A stretch of DNA of 64,000 bases, taken from assembly GCA_963920575.1 (NCBI GenBank), contig OY986964.1, positions 32,288,372-32,352,371 on the forward strand. The letters are read 5' to 3'. Shown here one piece after another: positions 20,244 to 32,492 of this stretch; the first letter of the stretch is position 1, and every line of letters begins with the position of its first letter. A model generated the notes under the pieces. It saw only the letters and a list, made by a program, of their open reading frames with translations. It ran no database searches and had not been told where the DNA came from. The position numbers and the translations under genes were made by a program. Origin of the DNA: Narthecium ossifragum (taxonomy: Eukaryota; Streptophyta; Magnoliopsida; Dioscoreales; Nartheciaceae).

Positions 20244-21680
20244 GAGTACGTGCTCCGGCCAGAAGTACTCTGTTTTTAAGTGCCAATCCTTCTCGGCGGC
20301 GGTTCAGCGTGGTCTTCGAGGCGGCGAGCCGCCAAAGCCCAAATGTGCCCCGAAGCCGCCCTGTGGAACGCACAGGGCCAGCCAGGGGTATTTTGCCGGA
20401 GAGGGGAAAAGCCGCTGTGAGTGAGAGAGAGATAGAGAGAGACATCAGGATTGAAGGAAGAGATGTGGCGGGAAGAGAGGCGGTTATTAAGTTTAAGCGG
20501 CAGTTTTCTACCGTTGGAAGGGTCGCAACGTTCAGATTTTTTTTGGAACAGAATAAAAGAAATAGGGGTATGGTCCAAAAACCCTAATCTGGCCGGCTTT
20601 TTGTCCAAAGCAAAGCCCCGTACTCTTTGTCATAAACCCCGTAATCAATAGGCCCAAATCGGGTAAAAAAAAGAGCAAAATACTCTTTCATATTATTTTT
20701 TTCTTTTTTTATCACCCTCTCTCTCTCTCTCTTCTCTCTCCTCTCTCTCCTCCGGCCGGCTCACGGCTTAACTTCCCCCGCAGCTCCGCTCCACCATTGC
20801 TCCACCTGCAGTTGTTGCCGCCGCCGCCACCCCTCGGAATCCCAGCGAACCCCTCCACCTTCATCCCCTTTCCCACCTCCGGCCAACTCCTCCGCCCAAA
20901 CTCAACCCTGAGCTCCGTTGTTCTCGAACAAGCCCTGCTCCTCAAAGACGCCGGAGATGGCCTTGTTGTTCTTGGCGACGTCGAGCCAGACCTGGCTCTC
21001 CACGGTCATCTGGCAGACCCTCTATTCCAGCTCGGCGTTCCTCCAGCCGGCATCTCCTCCTTCTTTGTGAGTCTCATCCCCATCCCCTCCTCCATCGTGT
21101 TCTCCAGCTCCATCGGGTTATCCGCCTCTGACCATCCCAGGCTCATCAAAACCCAGATTTGACCTCTTCTCCTCCACTACTGGGTACCCGATGCCGCTCC
21201 GACCTCTCCTCCTCCATCCCCGGCAAAGACCTAGACCTCGAGCTCCGTCCTCTTCACGAATCCCGTGCCAGCCCTACCCAACTCCGTCATCTCCGGCCTC
21301 CCCAACCCCATCCGACACCAGATTCGACGCCCCTTCACCCTTGCAACCCTTTCTTCCCCATCTTTGAACTCGATCCGATGAGATCCGCCAGACACCACTT
21401 CCCCATCCGACATAAGCAAGACCGGTTCAACCGAGCCAAGTGGCTCGAACCGGTTCAACCTGACCAAGCAATCTAGATATGATCTAATCCAAATCCAATC
21501 AGATTATGCTCATCAGGCTCAGTTACAGCTGAATCCGATCATGCCTAGATCCAACAATTCAGACTCGATTAGATTACAGCTAGATTGGGTCGGTTTGGAC
21601 CGGATTAGATAACATCCGAACCGGAATCGAGCCAGATTAAGCAGATTTACGAATCAAAATTGTACATGAAATTTGGAAAC
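20244..21680. other. RKD upstream region and GC-rich spacer
   Basis: It should hold the RKD promoter. A CT-rich microsatellite lies at 20716-20756. From about 20757 to 21480 the sequence is C-rich with proline/serine-like frames on both strands but no domain I recognise; it could be decayed coding sequence. A short inverted repeat, CGAGCCA/TGGCTCG, lies near 21434-21449. Confidence 0.4.
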
Positions 21681-21689
21681 ATGACCATC

Positions 21690-22250
21690 TAAAATTGACA
21701 AAAATGCATTTTTATCTTTTTAAATTCATTTTCATCTTTTTAAATTAGTGTTTTAATCTTTTTCAATGTATTTCCATCTTTTAAAATTCATTTTTATCTT
21801 TTTAAATGTATTTTCATCTTTCCTGTATATTCATCTTTTTAACTCCATTTTCATCTTTTAAACTTTATTTTTATCTTTTTAACTCTATTTTCATCTTTTT
21901 AAATGTATTTTCATCTTTTTAATGTATTTTCATCTTTTTAAATGTATTTTTATCAGAAAGATGAAAATAGATCAACAAAGATGAAAATAAATTAATAAAG
22001 ATGAAAATCGATCAAGATGAAAAAAGATAAGAAAGATGAAAATGCATTTTTATCTTTTAAACTCTATTTTCATCTTTTTAACTCCATTTTCATCTTTTAA
22101 GCTTTTTTTTATCTTTTTAACTCCATTTTTAAATGCATTTTTATCTTTTTAATGTATTTTCATCTTTCTAAATTCATTTTCATATTTTTCAATGCATTTT
22201 CATCTTTTTAAATGCATTTTTATCTTTCATGCATTTTCATCGTTTTAACT
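21690..22250. repeat. T-rich minisatellite with an inverted central block
   Basis: About 20-bp units of the form TTTTCATCTTTTTAAATGTA repeat irregularly from 21690 to 21954. They switch to the reverse complement (AGATGAAAAT units) at 21955-22046 and switch back until about 22250. Unit length varies with TTTTAA insertions. No coding function. Confidence 0.8.
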
Positions 22251-22299
22251 CTTCAAATTACAACTTAATTGGCTGAGATTCTCCATCATGGGTCTCATC

Positions 22300-23071
22300 A
22301 ATCACCTCCACTTTTCTTCTATAATTTTCTCCATATTTTTTCATATTTTCCCCTATTTTTTACCCCCTTTTTTCCAATTTTTCCCCGATTTTTCTCTCTC
22401 TTCTTACTCTCTCCACCAAGACGACAACTTGACCCCAAGCACCATTCCAAGCACCATGACCCCACCGACCTCCAGTTCCGCCCAGCCCCTCGATCCGATG
22501 CCGCCTCGCCTCTACAACCCTTCCTCCGACCATCTCTGGCCCCGATTCGGCCGAGCTCCTCCTCCCTCTCAGATCCGACAGTAGGCTCTAATCTCACCCT
22601 ACGTCGAGCCGACGTCCTCCGTCGCCATCCACCCGCTCCGACCACCCTGTCCTTCCCAATCACCACCAATCGCCACTACTCCTCACTTCCGACATCTTTC
22701 CAACCTCCTCCGCCTCCAACACCTTCTCATCGACGCCGGCGAACTCCATCCAAACCCTCCGTTGCCGGGCACATCCGTCGTCTCCATCTGCCGGCTCCCA
22801 CCTCGATTCTTCCTTTGTTCCTATCGATCTCCATCTCGATCCGAGCTCCGAACCTAGCTCTGTCATGCTGGAAATCTCCTCCAACTCTAACGCCTCACCC
22901 AAATCCCATGTGTCATACTCGTCCTCCGACGAAGAGAGGCGGCGGTGTCTCTCTGACGAGTCTGGTAGCAGCGACGGCGTCCTCGTTGAGCTACCAGGCA
23001 ACGCCGACCACGACTCTCGAAGCTCTAATGTTCATGGCAATCGGGGTTGGGGACGCCATCACCATTTCTAA
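22300..23071 (+). other. Coding-like fragment, function unknown
   Basis: A frame ending at 23071 shows C/G-rich third positions and a low-complexity Ser/Pro-rich product with SSFVPIDLHLDP, MLEISSNSNASP, SYSSSDEERRR and GVLVELPGN; an ATG lies at 22865. A longer frame in another phase (22269-23084) and one on the opposite strand (23001-22660) also stay open, so openness alone proves little here. It could be an exon captured by a transposon or chance GC-rich sequence. I recognise no domain. Confidence 0.25.
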
Positions 23072-23565
23072 TAAATACATTTAGCTATCAGGAGGATTTT
23101 AGTTTTTTTTTTAAATTACCCCGGTCAAATAAACCTATCAAATGAGGTTCTGACCATAAAAACACATCAAATTGGGTTTTTAGTAAAAACTTTTATTAAA
23201 CTGGTGTTATCACCGACTGTCTAAAGAAAATATACTTATTTACTCATTAATTAATTTTTTTTGTTGGATATGACAGATTGGAATTAATATTAATGTTGGT
23301 TTTTAACCCTTTCTAACGGTAACAACTAACTACGTACGTCCCTTCCAACTTCCAACTTCCAACTTCCAACAACCCTAAACCATAATTGCCAGAAGGTGGC
23401 TGGCCCAACCTGGTCATGAACCATATCAACCCTAAAAAAAACAAGACCTTCCATGCCTGGGGAAAACATGCACAGGAAACTATTTCTTCTCCTTCTTCTC
23501 TTCCACCCATAGCAGGAGACGTCGCCGGACTTCGCAAACCTCTGTGCCGGTGGCCGGTAGATAGA

Positions 23566-26526
23566 ATGGACAGCTGCGATGATGATGATGCTATGCTGGA
23601 AAACGACGAGGGCGCTATCTACCAGCTCCTCTTCCAGGCATCCGCCATCCTCGCCCTCTCGCACCTCCTCCACTGCCTCCTCCGCCGCCTCGGCCAGCCC
23701 AGCAATGTCTCTCAGATCTTGGTAACTTTGTCCACACAATTAATGATCCAAAAAAAAAAAAACTACCTACCAAGATTGAGTAAATATCTCTTGAAATGTT
23801 AGTTTCCATGTTCACAATCAATGAAATGAAGTGATTAATTGGTGCAACAGGCCGGGGTCATCTTGGGGCCGACGATCCTCGGCCGCTTGGCAAGCTGGTC
23901 TACGGTCTTCAAGCACGATAAAGACTACCTAGTGGACATGGCCTTGGTGGGCCGCGTGCTCTTCATGTTCCTCATGGGCCTCGAGATCGACATCCCCTAC
24001 CTCATACGCAACGCCCACCGCTCCGGCGCAGTGGCCGCCGGCGGCGCCCTCGCCTGCTTGGCCGTCGCCGCCGCCTCCTCGTCCCTCGTCTTCAAGCAGA
24101 CTGACGCCCACGGGAGCATGGTCCTGTTCGTCGTCGTCATGACCGTCCTCTACTCCAACACCTCCACTCCGATGCTCGCCAGGGCCATGACCGAGCTCAA
24201 GCTGGCCGCCTCCGAGGTCGGCCGGCTCGCCATCTCCGTCGCTCTCATCAACGACATCGCCTGCCTGGCGCTGCTCTCGCTCACCTCCTTGCTAGACTTC
24301 GAGAGCGGAGAGGTGAAGCCCCACAAAGACGAACATAATAACTGGGCCCAGCCGCTGATGATCCTCGTGCTGTTCCTCCTGACCACATTCACGCTACGAC
24401 CGGTCATCCGGTGGATCAACCAGCGCAACCACCGGCGGCGACACGTCAACGGGTGGGAGGCCTTTGGTGTGACGCTGTTCATGTTCATGATGTCCATGGC
24501 GATGGCCCTGTTCGGGTACAGCAACATCATGGCGGCGTTTGTGATAGGGGTGGTGATACCAAGGGAGGGGGCCATGGCGAGGACGCTGGTCGACTGGCTG
24601 ACGTTCCCGGTGAACAACGTCATCCTGCCTATTTACTTTGGGTACGCAGGGCTGCGGACGGACCTCGGAGACATTCAGCACTTCGGCGCCGCCATGACCA
24701 TCGTGGTCTTCGGCCTCGTCGGGAAGGTCGGCGGCACCGTCCTGGCGACGAAGTACCTCGGCATCTCTTTCCAGCAGGGGTTGGTGCTGGGGTTCTTGCT
24801 CAATGTGAAAGGTCATGTGGACATGATGGTCCTCGTCTTCGGTAGGAAAGCCGGCGTAAGTTTTGATCTCTCCCTGTTAATTTTTGAGCAACACAAATAT
24901 ATTTCAAAAAAGTTTCTCCTCATTAGTTAGACAATTAATCTACGGATAATACACAGCAGCAAAATTCAATAATGCAGAGGTCATGAATTGCAAATTCCAG
25001 TGAAGCGTGATTCCATTAATTTTCAATATACCCATGATATATACATAAATAAATATATATATATCTATAATATTTATTTATTTATTTTTACGCAACTAAT
25101 TATATGAGTAATATTGTTTAATTAGTGATTGTTTGCAGATATGGGATACAGAAGCTTACTCTACGATCATGATGACCATCGTCTTAAACACCTTATCGGC
25201 CGGCCCCGTGGCCAACATCATGGTGAGGGTGGAGCGGAGGGCTCTCATGTACCGGTCCGTCGGCCTCGAGTGGCAGCCGGCGGAGAGCGAGCTCCGCCTA
25301 CTCTCCTGCCTCCACAGCCCCCGCGACCTGCCCACCACGCTCGCCCTCATCGAGCTCGCTGACGGCACCGCCAAGACCCCGCTCTCCGTCTACGTCATGC
25401 ACCTCGTCGAGCACACCACGCGCGTCACCACCGCCATGCTATACCACCAGCAGCAGGACGACAGGGACGCCACCGACTGGGAATACGGCGGCAACAACGC
25501 CCGCCGCATCAGCAACGCCATTGACACCTTCCGGCGGCAGACCGGCATCCGGGTCTTCCTCTCCTCCTCCGTCTCCGGCTACTCCAGCATGCACCAGGAC
25601 GTGATCAACGGCGCCGCCGACTCCCACGCCACCATGGTGGTGCTCCCCTTCCACAAGTACCAGCGCATTGACGGGAAGATGAGCGCCGGGAAGCCGGGTC
25701 CTCAGACTGTTAACAAGAGGGTTCTTTACAACGCCCCATGCACCGTCGGCATCCTCGTCGACCGGGGGCTGAGAGGCCGCGGGGCGAGGCATGACGACGG
25801 CGAGGGAGACCGATGCCATGTGGTCGCCATTTTCCTCGGCGGTCCGGACGACCGCGAAGCTCTTGCTTTCGCCGGCCGGCTCGCGGTGAATCCCACCGTC
25901 AGCCTGACGGTGCTTAGATTCATAGCGCCCCCCAGGAATAGTTCGGAGGCGACGATCGAGACGATGCAACCATCATCGGAGAGCAAAGAGGTGCATTTGC
26001 CGATCTCTAAGGATGGAATTGAGAGGGACGCCGACGAGACCTTCTTATCCAACTTCTGCAACAGGTATATATATATAGACATGTCCGTACGTCGTCGACA
26101 ATTAATTAACCAAATCTTAGATGAATTAATTAGTAATAGTTCCAACAAATTAGATTTAGGCACTGTAAAACAATTATAAATCCTGACAGTATAGATTCCT
26201 TGGTGAACGTTTTAATTATCAGGTTTGTGAGCACCGGCATTGTTTCATACGCTGAGAAGAAGGTGGCGGGCGGGCCGGAGTTGGTGAGGGAGTTGACGGC
26301 GACGGTGGGCGTGTACTCATTGTTTGTGGTGGGGAAGGGGAGGGGGAGGACAGGGCTGTCGCCCCTGATGGTGGGGCTGAGCGAGTGGGTGGAGAGCCCG
26401 GAGCTCGGCGTGATCGGAGACTTGCTAGCGTCCTCCGATTTCATGACGCAGGGCTCGGTGCTGGTGATCCAGCAATACGATCGATGGAAGAAGGATGATA
26501 TAGAAGAGGAGCTCTTCAAGGTGTAG
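23566..26526 (+). CDS. CHX-type cation/H+ exchanger, copy 1
   Basis: Exons 23566-23721, 23851-24855, 25139-26064 and 26223-26526 join in phase to 796 residues, near the family's usual 780-850. Residues 1 to about 390 form the CPA2 membrane domain (GVILGPTILGR, FLMGLEIDIPYL, TSTPMLARAMTELKL). The ion-binding Asn186-Asp187 pair lies in LINDIA and the conserved Gly-Lys in VGKVGGTVLATK. The rest is the cytosolic domain (VERRALMYRS, ELRLLSCLHSPRD, LPFHKYQRIDG, VAIFLGGPDDREA, SPELGVIGDLL). CHX proteins move K+ or other monovalent cations in exchange for protons, mostly in endomembranes and the plasma membrane. The short N-terminus recalls CHX28-like members. ATG 23566 was chosen because copy 2 begins the same way. 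All introns are GT-AG. Confidence 0.92.
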
Positions 26527-26689
26527 ATTAGTGATCAGCTTAATTGATTCTTGATTAATTTTTGGCATACGTCTTTGAGAGATCCAAGAATCATGAGTTT
26601 TGTATACTATTTACGTCCCTGCAGTCTGTGTATCAGTGTATCTATACGTGAAAAGTTCATTTTAGAAGAATACGCGTTGCTCTGTATGA

Positions 26690-27055
26690 GCAAAACCAAA
26701 ACGAATTTTTAGAACCGAACCGAACTGAACAATTCGGTTCGATTTTTTGGTATATTCGATTCGATTCGGTTTTTTTTGTCAAAAATTCGGTATTCAGTTC
26801 GGTTTCAGTTTTTATTTTTAAAATTCGGTAAATATCGAAATATCGAAATTTTTAAAATTATATACCTTATTTTGGTTCGGTTTTATATTGTAACTAAAAA
26901 ACTACAAATTATTTCGGTTTTTTGGTTCGGTTCGGTTTTTACATGAATTCGGTTCGGTTCGGTTTTATGCACTAATTCGGTTCGGTTCGATTTTTTAAAT
27001 TATGGTATTTCAGTATTTCGGTATTTTGGTTCGGTATGTACCGAATACTCACCCC
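26690..27055. repeat. TTCGGT/AACCGA simple-repeat region
   Basis: Irregular tandem TTCGGT units (GGTTCGGTTCGG and inverted AACCGAACCGAA at the left end) in AT-rich sequence downstream of CHX copy 1. No coding function. Confidence 0.75.
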
Positions 27056-27102
27056 TAGCTCTATCTCTCTAACTTTAGTTATTTACTTGATAATATATAG
27101 CA

Positions 27103-27275
27103 CTAGTTGTATCAGGTAATTATCAACTCCACCCCAATAATCATCTAATAACTTCCTCCCACTAAACCCTCCTCAACCTACGATTATCATGCCACATAGG
27201 CTCCATTTAGGACATTCTTTCGCCACGTAGGACAACAAAAGTTTCACTTATAATCATAGCCTCATATAATGATGA
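27103..27275 (-). mobile_element. Short Helitron-like element (family A), copy 3
   Basis: 173 bp, very similar to 16223-16409 along its length, from TCATCATTATATGAGG (27275 side, minus strand) to CTAG (27103 side). The 3' hairpin has been lost. Immediately to the right, another CTAG followed by an ATAACTGA/TCAGTTAT hairpin (27292-27315) may be the end of a further Helitron. Confidence 0.6.
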
Positions 27276-27577
27276 CTAGTGGCCAGATCCCTATAACTGA
27301 CACGGTTTTCAGTTATGTGCCGGCCGGGGTGATTGTTCTGATCCGTTTTTTAGTTGGATTGAATGTAGTAATTAACAGCTAGATGTATGTAGTAATTAAA
27401 TAGAGTATTTGCTCTTCTAACCGGTGTAGTAGGCTTAACAATTAAATAAGAAAGAAGAAGAAATTATTAAATAGAAACCCCCAGTAAATATCAATTATCG
27501 ATCTGATCTTCAGACAAATTAAAGAGTAGGTTTCATTTTGTTTTTCACAAATGACTCGACAGCCACGTACCAAATAT

Positions 27578-28644
27578 ATATACCTGTTTGGTCCTTCTCC
27601 GCCAACGGAGAGATTTCAACGGCGTCCATCTACCATTGGCTTGTCAGTGAACGCAACGTAGCCTGGAACGGAGAAGAACGTAGTTCGAGATGGCTCAATC
27701 TATGGAAGGCACTGGTGGGTCCGCGGGTTAAGTTCTTTCTTTGGCGCTTCTTCCATGGTAAGATCTTAACCTCAAACTTCCTCTTCCCCATTGGTCGATC
27801 CTCCGATCCTATATGCTTGCGCTGCCGTGGGGATGTCGAGACCCCTGCTCATCTCTTCTTCGATTGTTCTTTTTCCCGGGAGGTTTGGGAGAGGGTTTCT
27901 ATTGGACGCCCCAGGCCTTATTCCTTCGATAACTGTTGGGATGTCCTGTGCTCCTCCTCTAGATCTGGTCTGGTTGCTTCTAAATCATGGGTTGGCTATA
28001 AACTGCGGTGGCTATGGAAGGATCGGAATGCTGCTTTCTTAGACAATCTAGCCCTTCCGGTAGACAAGCTTAATTGCCAGGATTATCACATGGCAAGTGA
28101 AAGAATACTCTGCCTCTCATTTGCCCGTGAGTCTCTCACCCTTACCTCATTGTCCGGTTGCGTCACCCATTCTTCGATCTGATGCCGCTGTGCGTGGGAG
28201 GACCGCAGGAGTTGCAGCCATTTTGTTTCCCGATGGGTCTCTTCCGACATGGAGTTGGGCAGCAAGAGCCTCTGTTTCTTATGTCGTAGAAGCGGAGATC
28301 CTCGCCATGAGAAGGCCTGTTTAAAGTAAGGAGGAGAGGAATCCGGTCCATTGTGGTTGAATCAGATTCACTACTCGGTATTGGCTTTGCGACGGGCAGG
28401 TTTGTCTGGCCACAGGAGCTCCGAGACCTCATGTTGTCTTTTTGACGATTAGCTTCTGATTTTAGCGAGGTACTTTTTGTTCATATCCCTCGGGAGTTCA
28501 ATTCCGAGGCCGATTTTTTGGCGACCTCAGTCTGCTGGAATATGTCAATCCCCCTAATCTGAGGCCTTGTTGTTGTTGTTGTTGTTTCTTCTTGTTTTTT
28601 TTCCTTGCACACTTAGCCTTTGGGCTCAACTAATAATAAAAAAA
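27578..28644 (+). mobile_element. 5'-truncated LINE: zinc-binding RT tail plus RNase H
   Basis: A frame open to 28182 encodes the zf-RVT domain at the C-terminus of plant L1-type reverse transcriptase (LWKALVGPRVKFFLWRFFHG, ICLRCRGDVETPAHLFFDC). A second frame nearby (28170-28324) encodes an RNase H-like start (DAAVRGRTAGVAAILF and VEAEILAM). The 3' end is A-rich (AATAATAAAAAAAA). A 13-bp duplication, ACGTACCAAATAT, flanks it at 27565-27577 and 28645-28657, as expected for target-primed reverse transcription. The 5' part of the element is missing and the frame shifts between the two domains, so it is inactive. It lies between the two CHX genes. Confidence 0.85.
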
Positions 28645-28657
28645 ACGTACCAAATAT

Positions 28658-29292
28658 GAATGTTGATTTTTTTTGCCAAAAAAAACCTAAAAACAACCTA
28701 TTAAATGTATAGATCGAGATACTAATCTCCATTGTCATATATTCCTAATATATAATGTGCTTCGATATGTGAAACTGGATGGTAGGACATGTATAATTAG
28801 CTTTTTCAATATTCGGACAAAACCATTTTGAGGCTCAATTCTCAAATGTTGCGCGTATTTCTCATGCCATTTGTGGCAGATGGTTTGGCTTAATTAGGAA
28901 TAGGTGGCTCATATTCTAATCAAGCTTCCAAATATCATAAGCAACTAAAAATGAAGCCCAACAATGTGACTTGATTTAAATCATTTGGATATATGCTGAT
29001 CTTGTGTCACCACATAGCACACAGGCTGCCTGGACGACCTACCTGTCTCCCCCAACCGTCAACCATAATTAACCGGAAGCACCCTGGCCCCCAGCCTGTT
29101 CATGAGCAATTAATCATTTCCCTCCAAAGAAAGAGATCACCTCCTCATGCCTACAAACATGGCGATACGAGAAAGAGAGAGAAGGCCTTCTTCGATCTAC
29201 TACTTCTTCTTCTTCTCATCGCCCTGGGTTAAGAGAGGTGGCCATTGTAGTCATCAGAGGGTTTACGCGCACCCACCATCGCCGGAATAAAA
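28658..29292. other. Spacer upstream of CHX copy 2
   Basis: AT-rich sequence becoming GC-richer near the CHX start. It should hold the promoter and leader of CHX copy 2. No other gene or repeat recognised. Confidence 0.45.
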
Positions 29293-32249
29293 ATGGACTG
29301 CGACGACGTCAGCCAGCTGCCACCGGACGATGATGCGGTCGTGCAGCTTGTGTGGCAGGCCAGCATGCTTATCCTTCTAGCGCACGTCCTCCACCAAGTC
29401 CTCCGCCGCTTCGGCCAACCCAGCGTCGTCTCCCAGATCCTGGTAAGCATGTTGTTTAATTGCATTTAATTAGAGAAGGGAGTTTTGGCATATAATTAAA
29501 TTCAAATTTATATTTGGGCTAAAAGAATTGTATGATTGATGCTTTACTAGAAATTTTGTTGAAAAATTAATATTATGATATAATTAAAGTGATTAAATTC
29601 ATTACTTTCCTATGGCTCGAATTTTTCACAAAAAAATTGTTGATTTAACAATATTAATCATGTTGGAAAATAATGGCGACGTCGGTGGGTGGGAACAGGC
29701 GGGGATCATCCTCGGGAATTCGGTCCTCGGTCGCCTGCAAGGCTGGCGGGCAATCTTCAGGAGCGACAGAGACTACCTCGCCGACGTGGCCGCCGGCGGC
29801 CGCTTGTTCTTCATGTACCTTATCGGCTTGGAGATGGACCTTCCCTACCTCCGCCGCACCGCCAGCCGCTCTGGGCTGGTGGCCATAGCCGGCGCGGTGG
29901 GCTGCCTGGTCACGGCGCTTATGTCGCTGGTGCTCGTCTACAAGCCGATGGGATCTCAAGGAGACAAGGTCTGGTTCGTCATGGCGATGACGCTTCTCTA
30001 CAGCAACACCTCCACGCCGATGCTCGCCCGGATGATGACCGAGCTCAAGCTGTCCACCTCCGAGGTTGGCCGGCTCGCTATCTCCACCGCCCTCATCAAC
30101 GACCTCGCCGGCCTCATCATTCTCTCCATACTATCCCTGATCCCTTTCCGGAACGGGATGGCGTTCAAGCCCAACAAGTCAGGCGGGCAGCGGAGTTCGG
30201 TGTCGGCGGCGATCGGCGGCTTCTTTATAGTCCTTCTCGTAGCACTCGTTTCGCGGCCGGCCATCCGGTTGGTCAACAGGAAGAACAAGCGGCGGCGGCA
30301 CATTAAGAACTGGGACGCTGTGGTGGTGCTCCTGGCGGTGTACTGGCTGTCGTCGACCGTGGAGATGTTCGGGTACAACAGCATGATGGCTGCGTTCGTG
30401 TTCGGGGCGGTGACACCGAGAGAGGGGCCGACGGCGAGGACGCTCATCGACTGGCTGACCTACCCGGTGAACAAGATCTTCCTTCCGGTGTACTTCGGAT
30501 ACGCCGGAATGCTGGCCAATTTCGACGGCATGGAGCATTGGGACACGGTGAAGATGGTGCTCACCATCGTCATTCTCAGTACCGTCGGGAAGGTGAGCGG
30601 CACCGTCCTGGCGACCAACTACCTCGGCATCCCTCTGAGAGAGGGTTTGGTGCTCGCCTTCTTGCTCAACGTCAAAGGCCATATAGATCTCCTCGTCCTC
30701 ACCTTCAGTCGGAAAGCTGGAGTATGTGCTCTTAATTACTAGCCATGCAACTTATAAAATAAGCGGTTGTAACCCTGCCGGCACTGGAACTGGATCCTAT
30801 AGGACTCATAACTTAACCGTGACTGGCCTAGAGTAGTACTAGGATGGGAAAAAAATTCGAACATGAGTCTTTATTCTTTAGTCACTCTGATGATAGTTTA
30901 ACAACTTAGAAATTGTAACTCATGCCTGCTGTGTTGTGTCCTGAGTGCAGATATGGACTTTGACAGGTTTCAATGTGATGATGATCACTATAGTGTTGAG
31001 CACCTTGACGGCTGGCCCGGCGGCGGACATCATGGTGAGGTTAGAGAGGAGAGCTCTCAAGTACAGGTCTATTGGCCTCGAATGGCAGCCGTTGGAGAGC
31101 GAGATGCGGCTGCTATCATGCGTGCACAGCCCGCGCGACGTGCCGACGATACTTAGCCTCGTGGAGATCTCCAGCGGCACCTCCAAGACCCCCGTCTCTG
31201 CCTACGTCATCCACCTGGTCGAGCTCACCAAGCGCGTCACCACCGCCATGCTCTACCATCAGCGGCAGGACGACGACGGCAACGGCGGCTGGGAGTGCGG
31301 GGACAACTCCCGCCGCATCAGCGCCGCTGTGGACGTGTTCCGCCGCCAGACCGGCTTCACCATCCGCCAGGTCACCGCCGTGTCGAGCTTCGTCAGCATG
31401 CACGAGGACGTCTGCAACGGCGCGGCCGACGTCCGGGCGTCCCTCGTTCTGACCCCCTTTCACAAGTACCAGCGCATCGACGGGAAGATGTACGACGGGA
31501 AGGAGGGCCACCGCGCCGTCAACGAGAAGCTCCTCCGGCACGCCCCGTGCTCCGTAGGCATACTGGTCGACCGCGGGCTCGACGGCACCTCCCAGGAGTC
31601 GAGCGGCATGTTCTACGTGCTGGCCATCTTCATCGGCGGGCCCGACGACCGCGAGGCCCTTGCCTACGCTAGTCGGCTAGCAATGCATCCGTGCGTCAGC
31701 TTGACGGTCATGCGGTTCTCCCCGGCGTCCAAGGGCGACTACGAGGCGATGATCGAGACCATTGCGACCAAAGACGACGAGGTCCTCATAGCGGTCTCCA
31801 AACACGAAAACGAGAGGAATTCCGATGAGACCTTCCTAAAAGAATTCTTCACAAGGTATAGCCACCCTGCAACATTTACATTTTACACACACAAGTATGT
31901 TGACATCTTTAATTGTGTATGCAACTTAAAATTGATGGATGGCAACACTAGGTTTGTGAACACGGGGCTGGCGACGTACGTGGAGAAGTTTGTGGACAAC
32001 GGGGCGGAGGTGGTGACGGTGCTGAGCTCGGCGGTGGGGATGTACTCGCTATACGTGGTGGGGAATGGGCGGCGGGGGCCGACGCCGCTGACAATGGGGT
32101 TGAAAGACTGGGAGGAGTGCCCGGAGCTCGGGGTCATCGGAGACTTGTTAGGCTCCTCCGACTTCATGACCAGTGGCTCCGTTCTAGTGATCCAGCAGTA
32201 CAACGGATCCAAAAAGCATGATATTGACGAGGAATTCACTGTCATGTAA
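29293..32249 (+). CDS. CHX-type cation/H+ exchanger, copy 2
   Basis: Exons 29293-29442, 29699-30721, 30951-31855 and 31952-32249 join in phase to 791 residues. Exon number, phases and splice positions match copy 1, so the two arose by tandem duplication. The membrane domain has GIILGNSVLGR, YLIGLEMDLPYL and TSTPMLARMMTELKL, with the ion-binding Asn184-Asp185 in LINDLA and the Gly-Lys in VGKVSGTVLATN. The cytosolic domain repeats the landmarks of copy 1 (RLLSCVHSPRD, TPFHKYQRIDG, FIGGPDDREALAY). Expected role as for copy 1: cation/proton exchange with a regulatory cytosolic tail. The membrane core is better conserved between the copies than the loop regions. No stop or frameshift seen. Confidence 0.92.
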
Positions 32250-32492
32250 TCCTATAATTAGTAGTTCTTTTAGGCTCTAGATTTCTTCATATACTTTCTT
32301 CACCATTGTTATTTTTAACAAACGAAACATGGTCTCAATCTGACTTAAATCGGGACATACATGACACATATATTGGTAATTTTAAAGTTAACTGACGTCT
32401 TCGTACGTGAAGTAAATCGAATCCGACTCGATCTAACCTTAACCTTGTACTCGGCTGCGGGTGCGGCTAACGCGAATCGCTGATCTCTTTGG

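Noticed and set aside
22269..23084. 271-residue open frame
   Set aside because: Starts in T-rich minisatellite edge and reads as low-complexity Phe/Pro/Ser sequence. A different frame in the same DNA looks more protein-like.
24411..24845. Alternative long frames inside CHX exons (also 29689-30306, 31116-31541)
   Set aside because: GC-rich shadows of the CHX coding frame, without any recognisable domain.
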